DNA from: Pseudomonadota bacterium
Lineage (GTDB): Bacteria > Pseudomonadota > Gammaproteobacteria > Competibacterales > Competibacteraceae
Length of the DNA stretch: 47,745 bases
Direction: 5' to 3'
Assembly: GCA_018240295.1 (NCBI GenBank)
Contig: JAFEGB010000026.1
Location: forward strand, 1 to 47,745
The notes below the pieces were generated by a model that was given only the letters and a program-made list of their open reading frames with translations, did no database searches and was not told where the DNA came from. Positions 1-9,968 of this stretch are shown piece by piece. Both the position numbers and the translations under genes were made by a program. Each line of letters begins with the position of its first letter. The first letter of the stretch is position 1.

Positions 1-173
1 AAGCCGAGGAAGCCGCAGGTGCCCTTGATCGTGTGGATCGTGCGGAAGATGCTCGCGAGCGTGTCCCGGTCGTCGGGACTCGACTCCAGCATCACGAACT
101 CGTTGTCGAGCCGGTCCAGGTTCTCGTTACTTTCCGCCAGGAATTCGCGGACGATGTCGTCAAGTTCATCCAT
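1..173 (-). CDS. CheA-like histidine kinase, N-terminal Hpt part (partial)
   Basis: Only the first 57 residues lie in the window; the gene runs off the left edge. They form a histidine phosphotransfer (Hpt) domain of the CheA type: an acidic first helix beginning [15 protein letters not shown], then [10 protein letters not shown] with the phospho-acceptor His at residue 47. In CheA this His takes phosphate from the kinase domain and passes it to CheY/CheB response regulators under control of chemoreceptors. The start is the ATG at 173. The neighbour on the other strand is a ParA-type ATPase, a pairing often seen in chemotaxis clusters. A standalone Hpt or a ChpA-like multi-Hpt kinase cannot be ruled out without the rest of the gene. 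Confidence 0.85.
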   Translation of the reverse strand, partial: MDELDDIVREFLAESNENLDRLDNEFVMLESSPDDRDTLASIFRTIHTIKGTCGFLG

Positions 174-462
174 CGCTCTGTGTTCCTCGCCGGGTCGGCC
201 CGGGCAGGTGAATCCGCTGCGTTGCGCGGGAGCGGCGCACGCACGCTCCGGGGGCACCGAAATAGCACACCGGTCAGGCCGGGCCGTAGCACCGGCCTGT
301 CAAGCTAGGTGAATTCCACAATGCGACAAGGGCCGGCTGCAGTCCGGTTCCCGGAGCGGCATCCCGCCCCGCCCTGCGCAAGGCTTGCCAGCAGCGGTCC
401 GCGCCCGCTACAAGTCGCGCGCCGAACGGGCAGCACCGGCCAGCAGCCGAGGTCGCAGCGCC
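174..462. other. Divergent intergenic region
   Basis: This 289-bp region separates the minus-strand CheA-like gene from the plus-strand ParA-like gene and should hold both promoters. Open frames here look like chance products of high GC. I see no convincing promoter boxes, operator or RNA gene. Confidence 0.4.
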
Positions 463-1110
463 ATGCACATCATCCTGGTTGCCAACCCCAAGGGCGGCTC
501 CGGCAAGACCACGCTCGCCGTCAACCTCGCCGGCTACTACGCGGCCCACGGCCGGCGCACCGGCCTGTTCGATCTGGACCGTCAGCAGTCGGCGCTGCGC
601 TGGCTGGCCCGCCGGCCGGCGAACCTGACGCGCATCAGCGGCTTCGACGCCCGTGAAGACGACACGGTGATCGAGGACAGCGCCGGACTCGACGTCGCCA
701 TCATCGATGCACCGGCCGCCCTGCGCGGCGAGCGTTTCAAGGACATCGTCCGCATTGCCGATCACGCCATCATCCCCGTGCAGCCCTCGGTCTTCGATAT
801 CGACGCGAGCGCGGCATTTCTTGAGCGGCTCATCGAACAGAAATCCGTGCGCAAGGCGCGCTGCCTGCCGGGGCTGATCGGCAACCGCGTGCAGGCGCGG
901 GCGCGCTCGGCGCGCCAGCTCGAAACCTTCATCGCCGGACGCGGCCTGCCGGCGCTCGGCGCGCTGCGCGATTCGCAGGTCTACGTGCAGACGGCCGCAA
1001 GCGGCATCACGCTGTTCGAGCTGCCCGGCCGGCGCCAGGCCGCCGATCGGGCGAGCTGGCAGCCGCTGCTCGACTGGCTGGCGATACCGGCCGCCGATCC
1101 GCCAGACTGA
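463..1110 (+). CDS. ParA/MinD-family partitioning ATPase
   Basis: A 215-residue P-loop ATPase with the deviant Walker A motif typical of ParA/MinD, NPKGGSGKTT at residues 8-17, a Walker A' region DLDRQQSALRW, and a Walker B-like VAIIDAPA. Such ATPases dimerise on ATP and use non-specific DNA or membranes to position plasmids, protein complexes or chemoreceptor arrays. The ATG at 463 is chosen because the conserved first strand (HIILVANPKGG) starts right after it; an upstream in-frame ATG at 385 adds 26 basic, low-complexity residues. No ParB or centromere-like repeats are visible, so a chromosomal role, perhaps positioning the chemosensory complex encoded next door, is more likely than plasmid partition. 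That role is inference. Confidence 0.85.
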   Translation: MHIILVANPKGGSGKTTLAVNLAGYYAAHGRRTGLFDLDRQQSALRWLARRPANLTRISGFDAREDDTVIEDSAGLDVAIIDAPAALRGERFKDIVRIADHAIIPVQPSVFDIDASAAFLERLIEQKSVRKARCLPGLIGNRVQARARSARQLETFIAGRGLPALGALRDSQVYVQTAASGITLFELPGRRQAADRASWQPLLDWLAIPAADPPD

Positions 1111-1245
1111 GCCACCGTGATGCGGACCGGATCCGGATCTGATCCGGACGGCTCCGCACCCGGCCCCCTTGCCCGCCCCGCCGTCCGATCCCGCCCCCGC
1201 GTCCCGTGCCGACGCGCCCGTCCCCGAGCCGTGGAGCCCGCTCCG

Positions 1246-3099
1246 ATGCCAGGTTTCGCCCGTTGCCTCGTCCTGCTGCTGTGCCTGCTGCCCTGGACTT
1301 CGGTCCCGGCGGCCGCGGAAACCACGAAACGCCCGCCGGAGCCCCCGCGCCCGACGCTGGTCGGACTGGTGGCCGGCGGCATCGGCGGCAGTTACGCGCG
1401 GCTGGCCGATGACCTCGCCGCCGTGCTCGACGCCCCGGACCTGCGCATCCTGCCGATCCTCGGGCGCGGCTCGGTGCAGAACCTGCGCGACCTGCAGGCG
1501 CTGCCGTTCGTCGATCTGGCGCTGGTGCAGTCCGACGTGCTCGAACACCTGCGCGCAGACCCGGCGCAGGAGCCGCTCGTGCGCCGGCTGCAGGTGATCG
1601 CCAAGCTGTACAACGAGGAATTCCACCTGCTGGTGCGCGGCCACATCACCCGCCTGAGCGACCTGACCGGCACCAAGGTCAACTTCGACGTGCCGGGCAG
1701 CGGCACCGAGATCACCGCCGCCGGCGTCTTTGCCGCGCTGAAGCTGCCGGTCGAGCCGACGCATTTCGATCAGCTCACCGCGCTCGAGAAGCTGCGCAGC
1801 GGCGAGATCAGCGCGCTCGCCTTCGTCGCCGGCAAGCCCGCACCGCTGTTCCAGCGCGTGCGCCCCGAGGACGACCTGCACTTCCTGCCGATCACGCTGC
1901 CGCCGGAACTGCTCGGGCGCTACCTGCCGACGCGCTTCACGAAGGCCGACTATCCGAACCTGATCGTCGGCGGCGACGAGATCCAGACCGTCGCCGTCGG
2001 CGCGCTGCTGGTCACGCAGGCGACGCGCAAGCGCGCGCAGCTGCGCAAGCTCGAACTGTTCACCGGCCGCTTCTTCGACAGCTTCGCCAGCTTCCGTCAG
2101 GCCGGCCGGCATCCGAAGTGGCGCGAGGTCAGCATCGCCGCCCAGGTCCCGGACTGGCCGCGACTGAAGGCCGCCGAGGACTGGCTGGCGACGAACCCGG
2201 ACAAGGTCCGGAGCTACGCCGAACTCGCCGCCCGCGCCGCCGCCAAGGCCGAGGCCGCCCGTCAGGAGGCCGCCCGCGCCGAAACCGCCCGCATCGAGGC
2301 CGAGAAGGCCGAAGCCGCCCGCAAGGCCGAGGTCGCCCGCATCGAGGCCGAGAAGGCCGAAGCCGCCAGCAAGGCCGAGATCGCCCGCATCGAGGCCGAG
2401 AAGGCCGAGGCCGCACGCATCGAGGCCGAGAAGGCCGAAGCCGCACGCAAGGCCGAGGTCGCCCGCATCGAGGCCGAGAAGGCCGAGGCCGCGCGCAAGG
2501 CCGAGATCGCCCGCATCGAGGCCGAGAAGGCCGAGGCCGCACGCAAGGCCGAGGCTGCACGCATCGAGGCCGAGAAGGCCGAGGCCGCACGCAGGGCCGA
2601 AGCCGAGAAGGCCGAGGCGGCGCGCGCCGAGGCCGCACGCCGCGCCGAAGCCGAAAAGGCCGAAGCCGCGAAGGCCGAGGCCGCGAAGCAGGCCGAGGCT
2701 GCGAAGGCCGAGGCCGACAAGGCTGAAGCCGCGCGCGCCGAAGCCGCGAAGCAGGCCGAGGCCGCGAAGGCCGAGGCCGACAAGGCCGAAGCCGCCCGCA
2801 AGGCCGAAACCGCGAAGGCCGAGGCCGACAAGGCCGAAGCCGCGCGCAGGGCCGAGGCCGCCCGCGCCGAAGCGGCCACCAAGGCCGAGGCCGCGCGCAA
2901 GGCCGATGCGGCGAAGGCCGAAGCCGCGCGCAAGGCCGAAGCCGAAAAGGCCGAAGCGACGAAGGCCGAAGCCGACAAGACCGAGGCCGCCCGCAAGGCC
3001 GAGGCGGCCCGCAGCGCCGCCGACCGGGCGGAAGCCGAACGCAGCGGCGCCGAGTCCCTGCCGCTGACGCCGGTGAATCCGGCCCCGGTGACGCCCTGA
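1246..3099 (+). CDS. TAXI-family solute-binding protein with TolA-like coiled-coil tail
   Basis: A 617-residue secreted protein. Residues 1-23 are a Sec signal peptide ([17 protein letters not shown], cut near AAAE). Residues about 34-310 resemble TAXI solute-binding proteins of TRAP transporters: [15 protein letters not shown], then [11 protein letters not shown] and [11 protein letters not shown]. From about residue 325 to 600 the chain is almost wholly Ala, Glu, Lys, Arg and Asp in repeats such as [15 protein letters not shown], predicted as a very long helix or coiled coil like TolA domain II. The end is Pro-rich. The ATG at 1246 gives a clean signal peptide; an upstream ATG at 1117 adds 43 Arg/Pro-rich residues. 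No TRAP membrane subunits are next to it, so transport is unproven. It may instead be a periplasmic scaffold. Confidence 0.8.
   Translation: MPGFARCLVLLLCLLPWTSVPAAAETTKRPPEPPRPTLVGLVAGGIGGSYARLADDLAAVLDAPDLRILPILGRGSVQNLRDLQALPFVDLALVQSDVLEHLRADPAQEPLVRRLQVIAKLYNEEFHLLVRGHITRLSDLTGTKVNFDVPGSGTEITAAGVFAALKLPVEPTHFDQLTALEKLRSGEISALAFVAGKPAPLFQRVRPEDDLHFLPITLPPELLGRYLPTRFTKADYPNLIVGGDEIQTVAVGALLVTQATRKRAQLRKLELFTGRFFDSFASFRQAGRHPKWREVSIAAQVPDWPRLKAAEDWLATNPDKVRSYAELAARAAAKAEAARQEAARAETARIEAEKAEAARKAEVARIEAEKAEAASKAEIARIEAEKAEAARIEAEKAEAARKAEVARIEAEKAEAARKAEIARIEAEKAEAARKAEAARIEAEKAEAARRAEAEKAEAARAEAARRAEAEKAEAAKAEAAKQAEAAKAEADKAEAARAEAAKQAEAAKAEADKAEAARKAETAKAEADKAEAARRAEAARAEAATKAEAARKADAAKAEAARKAEAEKAEATKAEADKTEAARKAEAARSAADRAEAERSGAESLPLTPVNPAPVTP
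2220..3045 (+). repeat. In-frame degenerate repeats encoding Ala/Glu/Lys helix
   Basis: About 0.8 kb of imperfect tandem units built from codons for [10 protein letters not shown] and A-A-R-K-A-E. The unit length is mixed (roughly 5, 11 and 16 residues). The repeats stay in frame, and the third positions vary between copies, so the protein sequence is probably under selection. Recombination between units could change tail length. Strong codon periodicity also creates long spurious frames on the other strand. Confidence 0.85.
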
Positions 3100-3159
3100 A
3101 CCGGCGGCGTGGCGATCTGCGGGCTTGAACCCGTGCCGGCCGGCGACGACGATGCCGGC

Positions 3160-4626
3160 ATGAGCCCGCTCGATCGCCTGCCGTTTGACAACCGTACCGC
3201 CCGGCTGCCGGAGACGCTGTTCGCACGCGTCGCCGCGCAGCCGCACGGCCGCCATCACCTGGTCCACGCCAGCGCCGAAGCCCTGGCGCTGCTCGACCTG
3301 CCGCCCGACATCACGGCGGACCCGGACTTCGTCGAGGTGTTCTCCGGGCGGCGCGTGCCGGCCGGCGCCGAACCGATCGCGACCGTCTACGCCGGTCACC
3401 AGTTCGGCATCTGGGTGCCGCAGCTCGGCGACGGCCGCGCGCTGCTGCTCGGCGAGCTCGTCAACCGCCGCGGCGAGCGCTGGGAGGTGCAGCTCAAGGG
3501 CGCCGGGCGCACGCCGTACTCGCGCATGGGCGACGGCCGCGCGGTGCTGCGCTCGACGATCCGCGAATACCTGGGCTCGGAGGCGATGCACCACCTCGGC
3601 ATCCCGACGACGCGCGCCGCCGCGATCATCGGCAGCAACGGCCCGGTACTGCGCGAGAGCGTCGAGAGCGGCGCGATCCTCGTGCGCCTGGCCCCGAGCC
3701 ACCTGCGCTTCGGGCACTTCCAGTTCCTGTACTACAGCGGTCGCCACGAGCTGCTGCGCGAACTGCTCGACTTCGCGATCGCGCTGCATTTTCCCGGGCT
3801 GGCGGCCCTGCCCGACACCGAACGCCACGCGGCGCTGTTTGCGAACGTCATCGAGCGCACGGCGCAGCTCGTCGCCGGCTGGCAGGCGGTCGGCTTCACG
3901 CACGGCGTCCTGAACACCGACAACATGAGCCTGCTGGGACTGACGATCGACTACGGCCCGTTCGGCTTCCTCGACGCCTACCAGCCCGGCTTCGTCTGCA
4001 ACCACTCCGACGACGACGGCCGCTACGCCTTCGACCGCCAGCCAAGCATCGCGTGGTGGAATCTGTCCGCCTTCGGTCAGACGCTGACGCCGCTGGTGCC
4101 GGTCGAGCGGCTGCGCGCGCTGCTCGATGGCTTCAGCGAGCAGTATGCGCAGGCCTATGCCGCGCGCATGCGCGCGAAGCTCGGCCTGCGCGAGGCCCGC
4201 GACGAGGATGAGGCCCTGCTCGAAGAGCTGCTCGGGCTGATGGCCGGCTGCGGCGCCGACTACACCAACACCTTGCGCAGCCTCTGCGATTTCCGGCCCG
4301 GCACCGGCCCGCAGGCCCTGCTCGATACCGTCGCCGATCCGGCCGGCTTCGAGACCTGGCTGCAGCGCTACGGCGAGCGCCTGCGCGCGGAAGCCTCCGA
4401 CGACGAGACCCGCGCCGCCAACATGCGGCGTGTCAATCCGAAGATCGTGCTGCGCAACTGGCTCGCGCAGCGCGCGATCGAACAGGCCGAGAACGGCGAC
4501 TATGCCGGGATCGACCGGCTGCTGCGCCTGCTGCAGACGCCGTTCGACGAACACCCCGAAGCCCCGGACTGCTACGGCGAGCCGCCGGACTGGGCGCGCT
4601 CGCTGGCGCTCAGCTGTTCGTCCTGA
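3160..4626 (+). CDS. selO: Protein adenylyltransferase SelO
   Basis: SelO (YdiU) is a pseudokinase-fold enzyme that transfers AMP from ATP to Ser/Thr/Tyr of target proteins, including redox proteins. The 488-residue length fits the family (478 in E. coli). Clear family blocks: YAGHQFGIWVPQLGDGRA, LKGAGRTPYSRMGDGRAVLR, APSHLRFGHFQF, THGVLNTDNMSLLG with the metal-binding Asn/Asp, and DYGPFGFLDAY. The C-terminus reads LALSCSS, so the position used for selenocysteine in eukaryotes and some bacteria is an ordinary Cys and no Sec readthrough is needed. The ATG at 3160 is chosen because conserved sequence begins with LPFDNR; a GTG at 3109 is in frame. Confidence 0.95.
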   Translation: MSPLDRLPFDNRTARLPETLFARVAAQPHGRHHLVHASAEALALLDLPPDITADPDFVEVFSGRRVPAGAEPIATVYAGHQFGIWVPQLGDGRALLLGELVNRRGERWEVQLKGAGRTPYSRMGDGRAVLRSTIREYLGSEAMHHLGIPTTRAAAIIGSNGPVLRESVESGAILVRLAPSHLRFGHFQFLYYSGRHELLRELLDFAIALHFPGLAALPDTERHAALFANVIERTAQLVAGWQAVGFTHGVLNTDNMSLLGLTIDYGPFGFLDAYQPGFVCNHSDDDGRYAFDRQPSIAWWNLSAFGQTLTPLVPVERLRALLDGFSEQYAQAYAARMRAKLGLREARDEDEALLEELLGLMAGCGADYTNTLRSLCDFRPGTGPQALLDTVADPAGFETWLQRYGERLRAEASDDETRAANMRRVNPKIVLRNWLAQRAIEQAENGDYAGIDRLLRLLQTPFDEHPEAPDCYGEPPDWARSLALSCSS

Positions 4627-4641
4627 AAAACACCCTGCCGC

Positions 4642-5211
4642 TCAGCCGCCGATGCGCAGGCGCACGAACGGCAGGCGCTGCGCCTCGGTCTCCCAGAGCT
4701 GCTCGTGCGTCAGCGGTCGCAGTTCACCGGCCGCCGGCGGCACGCCGAGCGGCGTGTAGTCGACCGCGTACGGCGTGCCGACAAAGCCCCTGCCCGCGCG
4801 CGCCAGCCGCCAGTACAGCCCGTCCTTGAGGTCGATCCCGTATTCGCTGCGCGGCTTGATCACGAACAGCAGCGCGTATTCGAGATCGACCAGATCGCTG
4901 TCGCGGATGCGCCGGTGGTGCTCGTACGGATACGGCAGCCGGCAGAGCAGCCACTCGCCGGCCGGCAGGCAGCGAAACGGCCGCATCGACAGGAAGTGGT
5001 CCTCGAACCGCGACTCGTCGAAGGCGACCGTCAGGCGCTCGCCGTCACCGTCGGCTTCGAGCGTCACCGTACCGATCACGAGCGCCGGGCCCTGCGCCGG
5101 TTCGAGGCTCAGTGCCAGCTCTTCGGCCAGCGCCGGGGTGCAGGGCAGCACGGACAGCCAGAACGCCACGAGGCCGGTCGTGCACGTGGTGAAGCCGGGG
5201 GAAACGGGCAT
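4642..5211 (-). CDS. Secreted protein of unknown function
   Basis: A 189-residue protein with a likely Sec signal peptide (hydrophobic GLVAFWLSVLPCTPALA, cut after ALA near residue 29). The mature part is acidic and mixed alpha/beta, with a Cys pair in RCLPAGEWLLCRLPYPYEHHRR that could form a disulfide. I do not recognise a family. It converges on selO with a 15-bp gap and lies 88 bp downstream of the SDR gene on the same strand, so it may be last in an SDR-led transcript. Confidence 0.7.
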   Translation of the reverse strand: MPVSPGFTTCTTGLVAFWLSVLPCTPALAEELALSLEPAQGPALVIGTVTLEADGDGERLTVAFDESRFEDHFLSMRPFRCLPAGEWLLCRLPYPYEHHRRIRDSDLVDLEYALLFVIKPRSEYGIDLKDGLYWRLARAGRGFVGTPYAVDYTPLGVPPAAGELRPLTHEQLWETEAQRLPFVRLRIGG

Positions 5212-5299
5212 GGGCGGAGTTCTCCAGCAGCCGGCGGATGCAGCGGGTACGGATACGGGTCCGGACGCTCGTGCGGATGCCCGGGCCGTTCGTGTCGGG

Positions 5300-6118
5300 T
5301 CAGTCGAGGAAGATATCCGGCAGCAGCGCCGCCCCCGGCGTCACGGCGTAGGCGTCGAAATCGGTGATGCCGGCCTCGGTCAGGGCTTCCTCGTCGAGGA
5401 AGAAGCGGCCGGTGCAGCTGCGCGCCGGCCGGGTCAGGATCGCATGCGCGGCATCGGCGACGATTTCGGGTTTGCGGCAGCGGGCCGGATCGACGCCGGG
5501 CAGCAGCCGGATCGCCGAGGTCGCGATGACGGTGCGCGGCCACAGCGCGTTGACCGCCAGCCCCTGCGCGCGGAATTCCTCGGCGAGCCCGAGCGTCACC
5601 CAGCTCATGCCGCCCTTGGCCAGCGTGTAGGCAAGGTGCGCCCCGTACCAGCGCGCGGCGGTGACCGGCGGCGGCGCCAGCGTCAGGATGTGCGGATTGT
5701 CCGAGCGCAGCAGCTGCGGGATGCAGGCCTGCGCGCACAGGAAGGTGGCGCGGGCGTTGACGGCCATCATCAGGTCGAAGCGCTTCATCGGCGTGTCGAG
5801 CGTGCCGCCGAGGCTGATCGCCGAGGCATTGTTGACCAGCACGTCGAGCCGGCCGAAGCGGCGCAGCGTCGCCGCCACCGCCGCAAGCACGGCGGATTCG
5901 TCGCGCACGTCGACGGCGAGCGCCAGCGCCCGGCCGCCGGCAGCCTCGATCTCGGCCGCCGTGTCGTGGATGGTGCCGGGCAGGCGCGGATCGGGCGTTT
6001 CGGTCTTGCCGATCACGGCGATGTTCGCGCCGTCGCGGGCGGCGCGCAGGGCGATCGCGCGACCGATGCCACGGCTTGCACCGGTCACGAACAGCGTGCG
6101 GCCCGCGAGCGTCGTCAT
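5300..6118 (-). CDS. SDR-family oxidoreductase (HSDL2/AtuB-like)
   Basis: A 272-residue classical short-chain dehydrogenase. It has the NAD(P)-binding TGASRGIG at about residues 12-19, the NNAS motif (LVNNASAIS) and the catalytic YxxxK in AYTLAKGGM. The sequence follows the type with IHDTAAEIEAAGG and NALWPRTVIATSA, which resembles HSDL2-like enzymes and the Pseudomonas citronellol/citronellal dehydrogenase AtuB. The usual catalytic Ser position reads LTLAPPP, as in that subgroup, so its reaction may differ from standard SDRs. A GAGGAG ribosome-binding site lies 9 nt before the ATG at 6118. It is 25 bp downstream of the fadL-like gene on the same strand, which suggests joint work on a hydrophobic substrate taken up by the porin (inference). 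Confidence 0.88.
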   Translation of the reverse strand: MTTLAGRTLFVTGASRGIGRAIALRAARDGANIAVIGKTETPDPRLPGTIHDTAAEIEAAGGRALALAVDVRDESAVLAAVAATLRRFGRLDVLVNNASAISLGGTLDTPMKRFDLMMAVNARATFLCAQACIPQLLRSDNPHILTLAPPPVTAARWYGAHLAYTLAKGGMSWVTLGLAEEFRAQGLAVNALWPRTVIATSAIRLLPGVDPARCRKPEIVADAAHAILTRPARSCTGRFFLDEEALTEAGITDFDAYAVTPGAALLPDIFLD

Positions 6119-6143
6119 CGGGGTTTCTCCTCGGCCCGGCCGG

Positions 6144-7475
6144 TCAGTCGAAGCGGTACTGCAGCTGCAGTCCGAACAGCGTCGCCGAGCCCGAGTAACT
6201 GCCGCTCAGCGAATCGGCGATGACGATGGCCGGGTTGCCGGTATCCAGCGTCACGACGTTGCGCGTGTCGGCATCCTCGAAGAACAGGTGCGCAAAGCCG
6301 GCGTCGATCGTCAGCTTCGGCGTCGGCCGGTAGCTGGCGCCGAAGCCGAGCCACCAGCGATCGGCGTCCGGGATGCGTGCGGTGCGGTGTTCCTCGGAAC
6401 TGACCGGCGTCTGGTCCCAGGCCACGCCGGCGCGCAGCGTCCAGGCCTCGCTGTAGCGCCAGTCGACGCCGGCCGACAGCGTCCAGGTGTCGCGCCAGTC
6501 CTCGATGAAGGTCTTGCTGCCGCCGGCGAGGCCCGGGGACTTGAGCTTCAGCTCGTCGAAGCGGCTCCAGTTGGTCCAGCGCGCCCCGAAGGACAGGCTC
6601 AGCCGTTCATCGAGCGCCTGCACGTAGCCGAGGTTGACGGTCTCGGGCAGCGTGATCGAGGTTTCGGCATCGAAGCGACGACTGCCGAGCGGTGTGCGCA
6701 CGCGCAGGTCGCCGTCGAAATCCTGCGTCACCTTCGAGCGGAACGACAGGCCGAGGCGGCTGCCCGGCGCCAGCTCGTACATCGCGCCGAGGTTCCAGCC
6801 GAAGGCATCGCTGTCGCCCTTGAACTCGGCAAAGCCGTCAGCCGGCGTGCCGGTGAACACGGCCTGCGACAGCCTGCCCTTGGCGAGCTGGTAGCTGAGG
6901 CCGAAGCCGAGGCTCAGCTGCGGCGACAGCCGCCAGGCCAGCGTCGGATTCAGGTCGACGGTCTGCAGTTCGGAGGACTGCGCGTGATAGCGCCCGACCC
7001 AGGAAGCGCCGTAATCGGTTGCCAGTCCGAACGGCGAGTGCAGGCCGAAGCCGACGCGCAGGTCCGGCGACAGCGCATGCACGAAGTAGTTGTTCGGCAC
7101 GACGGCCGAGGCGCCGGCATCCTCGCTGCTGCCGCCGCTGCTGTCCTGCGAGAACACCGGGCCGGCGATCGGCGCACCGGTTGCACGCAGCGACGGCGTG
7201 CCCGTCGAGCGGCCCCGGAATTCGCCGTCCGACGAAATGGAGGTCGCGCCGCCCTGGATGCGGGTGCCGTCGAGCAGCGTCAGGCCGGCAGGGTTATAGG
7301 CGATGGCCGACAGGTCATCGCCGACCAGGCCACTGCCGGCAAAGGCCCGGCCGAGCCCGGTGACGCTGGATTCGGTGATCTGGAAACCGGCGCCGTGGGC
7401 GACGGTGGCTGCAAGGGCTGCAAGAACGGACAGCCCGGCCGTACGGGCCGGTTTCGGCAAGGCAGATGCGGACAT
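6144..7475 (-). CDS. FadL/OmpP1-family outer-membrane porin
   Basis: A 443-residue outer-membrane beta-barrel for long-chain fatty acids or other hydrophobic compounds. A signal peptide (about residues 1-28, ending ATVAHG) precedes the family hatch: AGFQITESSVTGLGRAFAG and LSAIAYNPAGLTLLDG, where NPAG is the hallmark. Later blocks such as FGLHSPFGLATDYG, the alternating barrel strands and the terminal LQLQYRFD with a C-terminal aromatic residue fit the family. It is first in a short minus-strand run with the SDR gene. The substrate cannot be told from sequence. Confidence 0.93.
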   Translation of the reverse strand: MSASALPKPARTAGLSVLAALAATVAHGAGFQITESSVTGLGRAFAGSGLVGDDLSAIAYNPAGLTLLDGTRIQGGATSISSDGEFRGRSTGTPSLRATGAPIAGPVFSQDSSGGSSEDAGASAVVPNNYFVHALSPDLRVGFGLHSPFGLATDYGASWVGRYHAQSSELQTVDLNPTLAWRLSPQLSLGFGLSYQLAKGRLSQAVFTGTPADGFAEFKGDSDAFGWNLGAMYELAPGSRLGLSFRSKVTQDFDGDLRVRTPLGSRRFDAETSITLPETVNLGYVQALDERLSLSFGARWTNWSRFDELKLKSPGLAGGSKTFIEDWRDTWTLSAGVDWRYSEAWTLRAGVAWDQTPVSSEEHRTARIPDADRWWLGFGASYRPTPKLTIDAGFAHLFFEDADTRNVVTLDTGNPAIVIADSLSGSYSGSATLFGLQLQYRFD

Positions 7476-7738
7476 CCTGATGTTCTCCCGTGTTCTCCCG
7501 GATCCGGGGGTGTCATGCAGGCGGCCTTCGAGGGCCGCTCTAGTGCCTGACGTGCCGGGTAAAAATCCGTCCCGGCCGCAGCCGGTCTAGCGTAGCAGCG
7601 CCGGCAGCGCGACCTGCCCCTGTTGCGATGAAGCGACATCCGTATCGAATACAAATCTCATCGTGAACATCCGGGGAATCTGCCTGCGGAAGGCGTCTGT
7701 GTCGCAGCGCAGCAGTGGCGCCCGGCCGGCATGCGCGG

Positions 7739-7744
7739 TATAGT
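7739..7744 (+). promoter_or_regulatory. Probable -10 box of rhlE
   Basis: TATAGT followed by GCGCCCC is a good sigma70 -10 hexamer in a GC-rich background. The -35 region 17 nt upstream reads TGGCGC and is poor. Predicted start is near 7751. Confidence 0.4.
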
Positions 7745-7753
7745 GCGCCCCAC

Positions 7754-7776
7754 GTGCCGGCGCTCTTGTCCGGCAC
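7754..7776 (+). other. Hairpin at the 5' end of the rhlE leader
   Basis: A perfect inverted repeat, GTGCCGG and CCGGCAC, around a 9-nt loop. It would start within a few bases of the predicted 5' end, where a hairpin commonly protects mRNA from decay. A target for the helicase's own autoregulation is conceivable but unproven. Confidence 0.35.
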
Positions 7777-7951
7777 GCCGTGTCATCGCTCCCTGACCTC
7801 CCCGACGCCGGCCTTGCTGCGGGCGTACGCGAAATCCCGGTTGGCGACGATGTCGACCGCGCCGGCGAAATTTCGGCCATACCACGCATTCCACGTGACA
7901 TCTTCCGGTCCGTGCCGCCGTGCGCCCCCGTATTGCAACTCCGGTAGCCTA

Positions 7952-9412
<1,461 letters not shown>

Positions 9413-9421
9413 AGCCCGGCG

Positions 9422-9458
9422 GGCACGGTCGTCACACACACGTGCTGATGACCGTGCC
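9422..9458. terminator. Hairpin between convergent genes
   Basis: Arms GGCACGGTCGTCA and TGATGACCGTGCC pair over 13 bp, with one G-U, around an 11-nt loop. It sits between the rhlE stop and the stop of the convergent glutaredoxin-like gene. It lacks a T-run, so it would be a weak or Rho-assisted two-way terminator, or an mRNA 3' stabiliser. Confidence 0.45.
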
Positions 9459-9465
9459 ATCGTGC

Positions 9466-9693
9466 TCATGCCCCGAGCAGTGCAATGACGGCACCGGTGT
9501 CGAACGGCCAGTCGAGTTCGGCACCGGTGTCCTGTCGGCGCAGCACCGGGATGCGCAGGCCATAACGCTGGTACAGCCCGTCGTCCTCGGCGACATCGAT
9601 CTCGATGGCCGGCCGCCCGGCCGCCGCCAGCACCTGCTCCTGCGCCTGCTCGCACAGATGACATTCCGAAGTTCCGTACAGAATCAGCACCAT
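9466..9693 (-). CDS. Small glutaredoxin-like protein (DUF836 type)
   Basis: A 75-residue thioredoxin-fold protein starting MVLILYGTSECHLCEQA, with the CxxC redox motif CHLC, then a conserved YGLRIPVLRR strand with the cis-Pro. This is the size and pattern of the short glutaredoxin-family proteins grouped as DUF836, which probably reduce disulfides or glutathione mixed disulfides in the cytoplasm. The start at 9693 leaves only a few bases after a GGGGAGG stretch; an ATG at 9714 adds seven residues and would space differently, so the start is uncertain. Confidence 0.8.
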   Translation of the reverse strand: MVLILYGTSECHLCEQAQEQVLAAAGRPAIEIDVAEDDGLYQRYGLRIPVLRRQDTGAELDWPFDTGAVIALLGA

Positions 9694-9968
9694 GGCCTCC
9701 CCGACCGCGCTCATCGCCGGCGGCCGTGCGTGAAATTTCCGAGCCGACATTGCCGTGATCCGGATCGTGTGGAGCCGGATCGGCATGGGCTCCTGGCGGT
9801 TTACGGGGTGCGCGGCCTGTGCCAACATGCCGGCCAACGTAAGGAAACCACGCGCAGCGTACCGTTCAAGCCATTCTGGCGCAGCTCACGGGAAGCCAAA
9901 ACCATGCAAGGGATGGACAGTGTCCGCTTCCTGCCGCCAGCCTTCTCCCTGCTGGCGACTTCCGCATC

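Larger units (their letters stand above)
7476..7951. other. Long divergent region; rhlE leader
   Basis: A 476-bp gap between fadL-like (minus) and rhlE (plus). It holds a probable -10 box for rhlE at 7739-7744 and an inverted repeat close to the predicted transcript start (listed separately). Everything between about 7751 and 7951 would be an untranslated leader of about 200 nt. Open frames through this leader lack a ribosome-binding site and family sequence. Confidence 0.45.

Noticed and set aside
2220-3045. Possible CRISPR or tandem DNA repeat array
   Set aside because: Units are unequal, without spacers, and stay in frame as a coiled-coil coding repeat.
274-4554. Open frame of 1,426 codons on the minus strand
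   Set aside because: It is antisense to ParA, TAXI and SelO genes that have clear families. Its composition (runs of Gly-Leu-Gly-Phe and Arg-Gln-Ala) is what GC-rich codon bias gives on the opposite strand.
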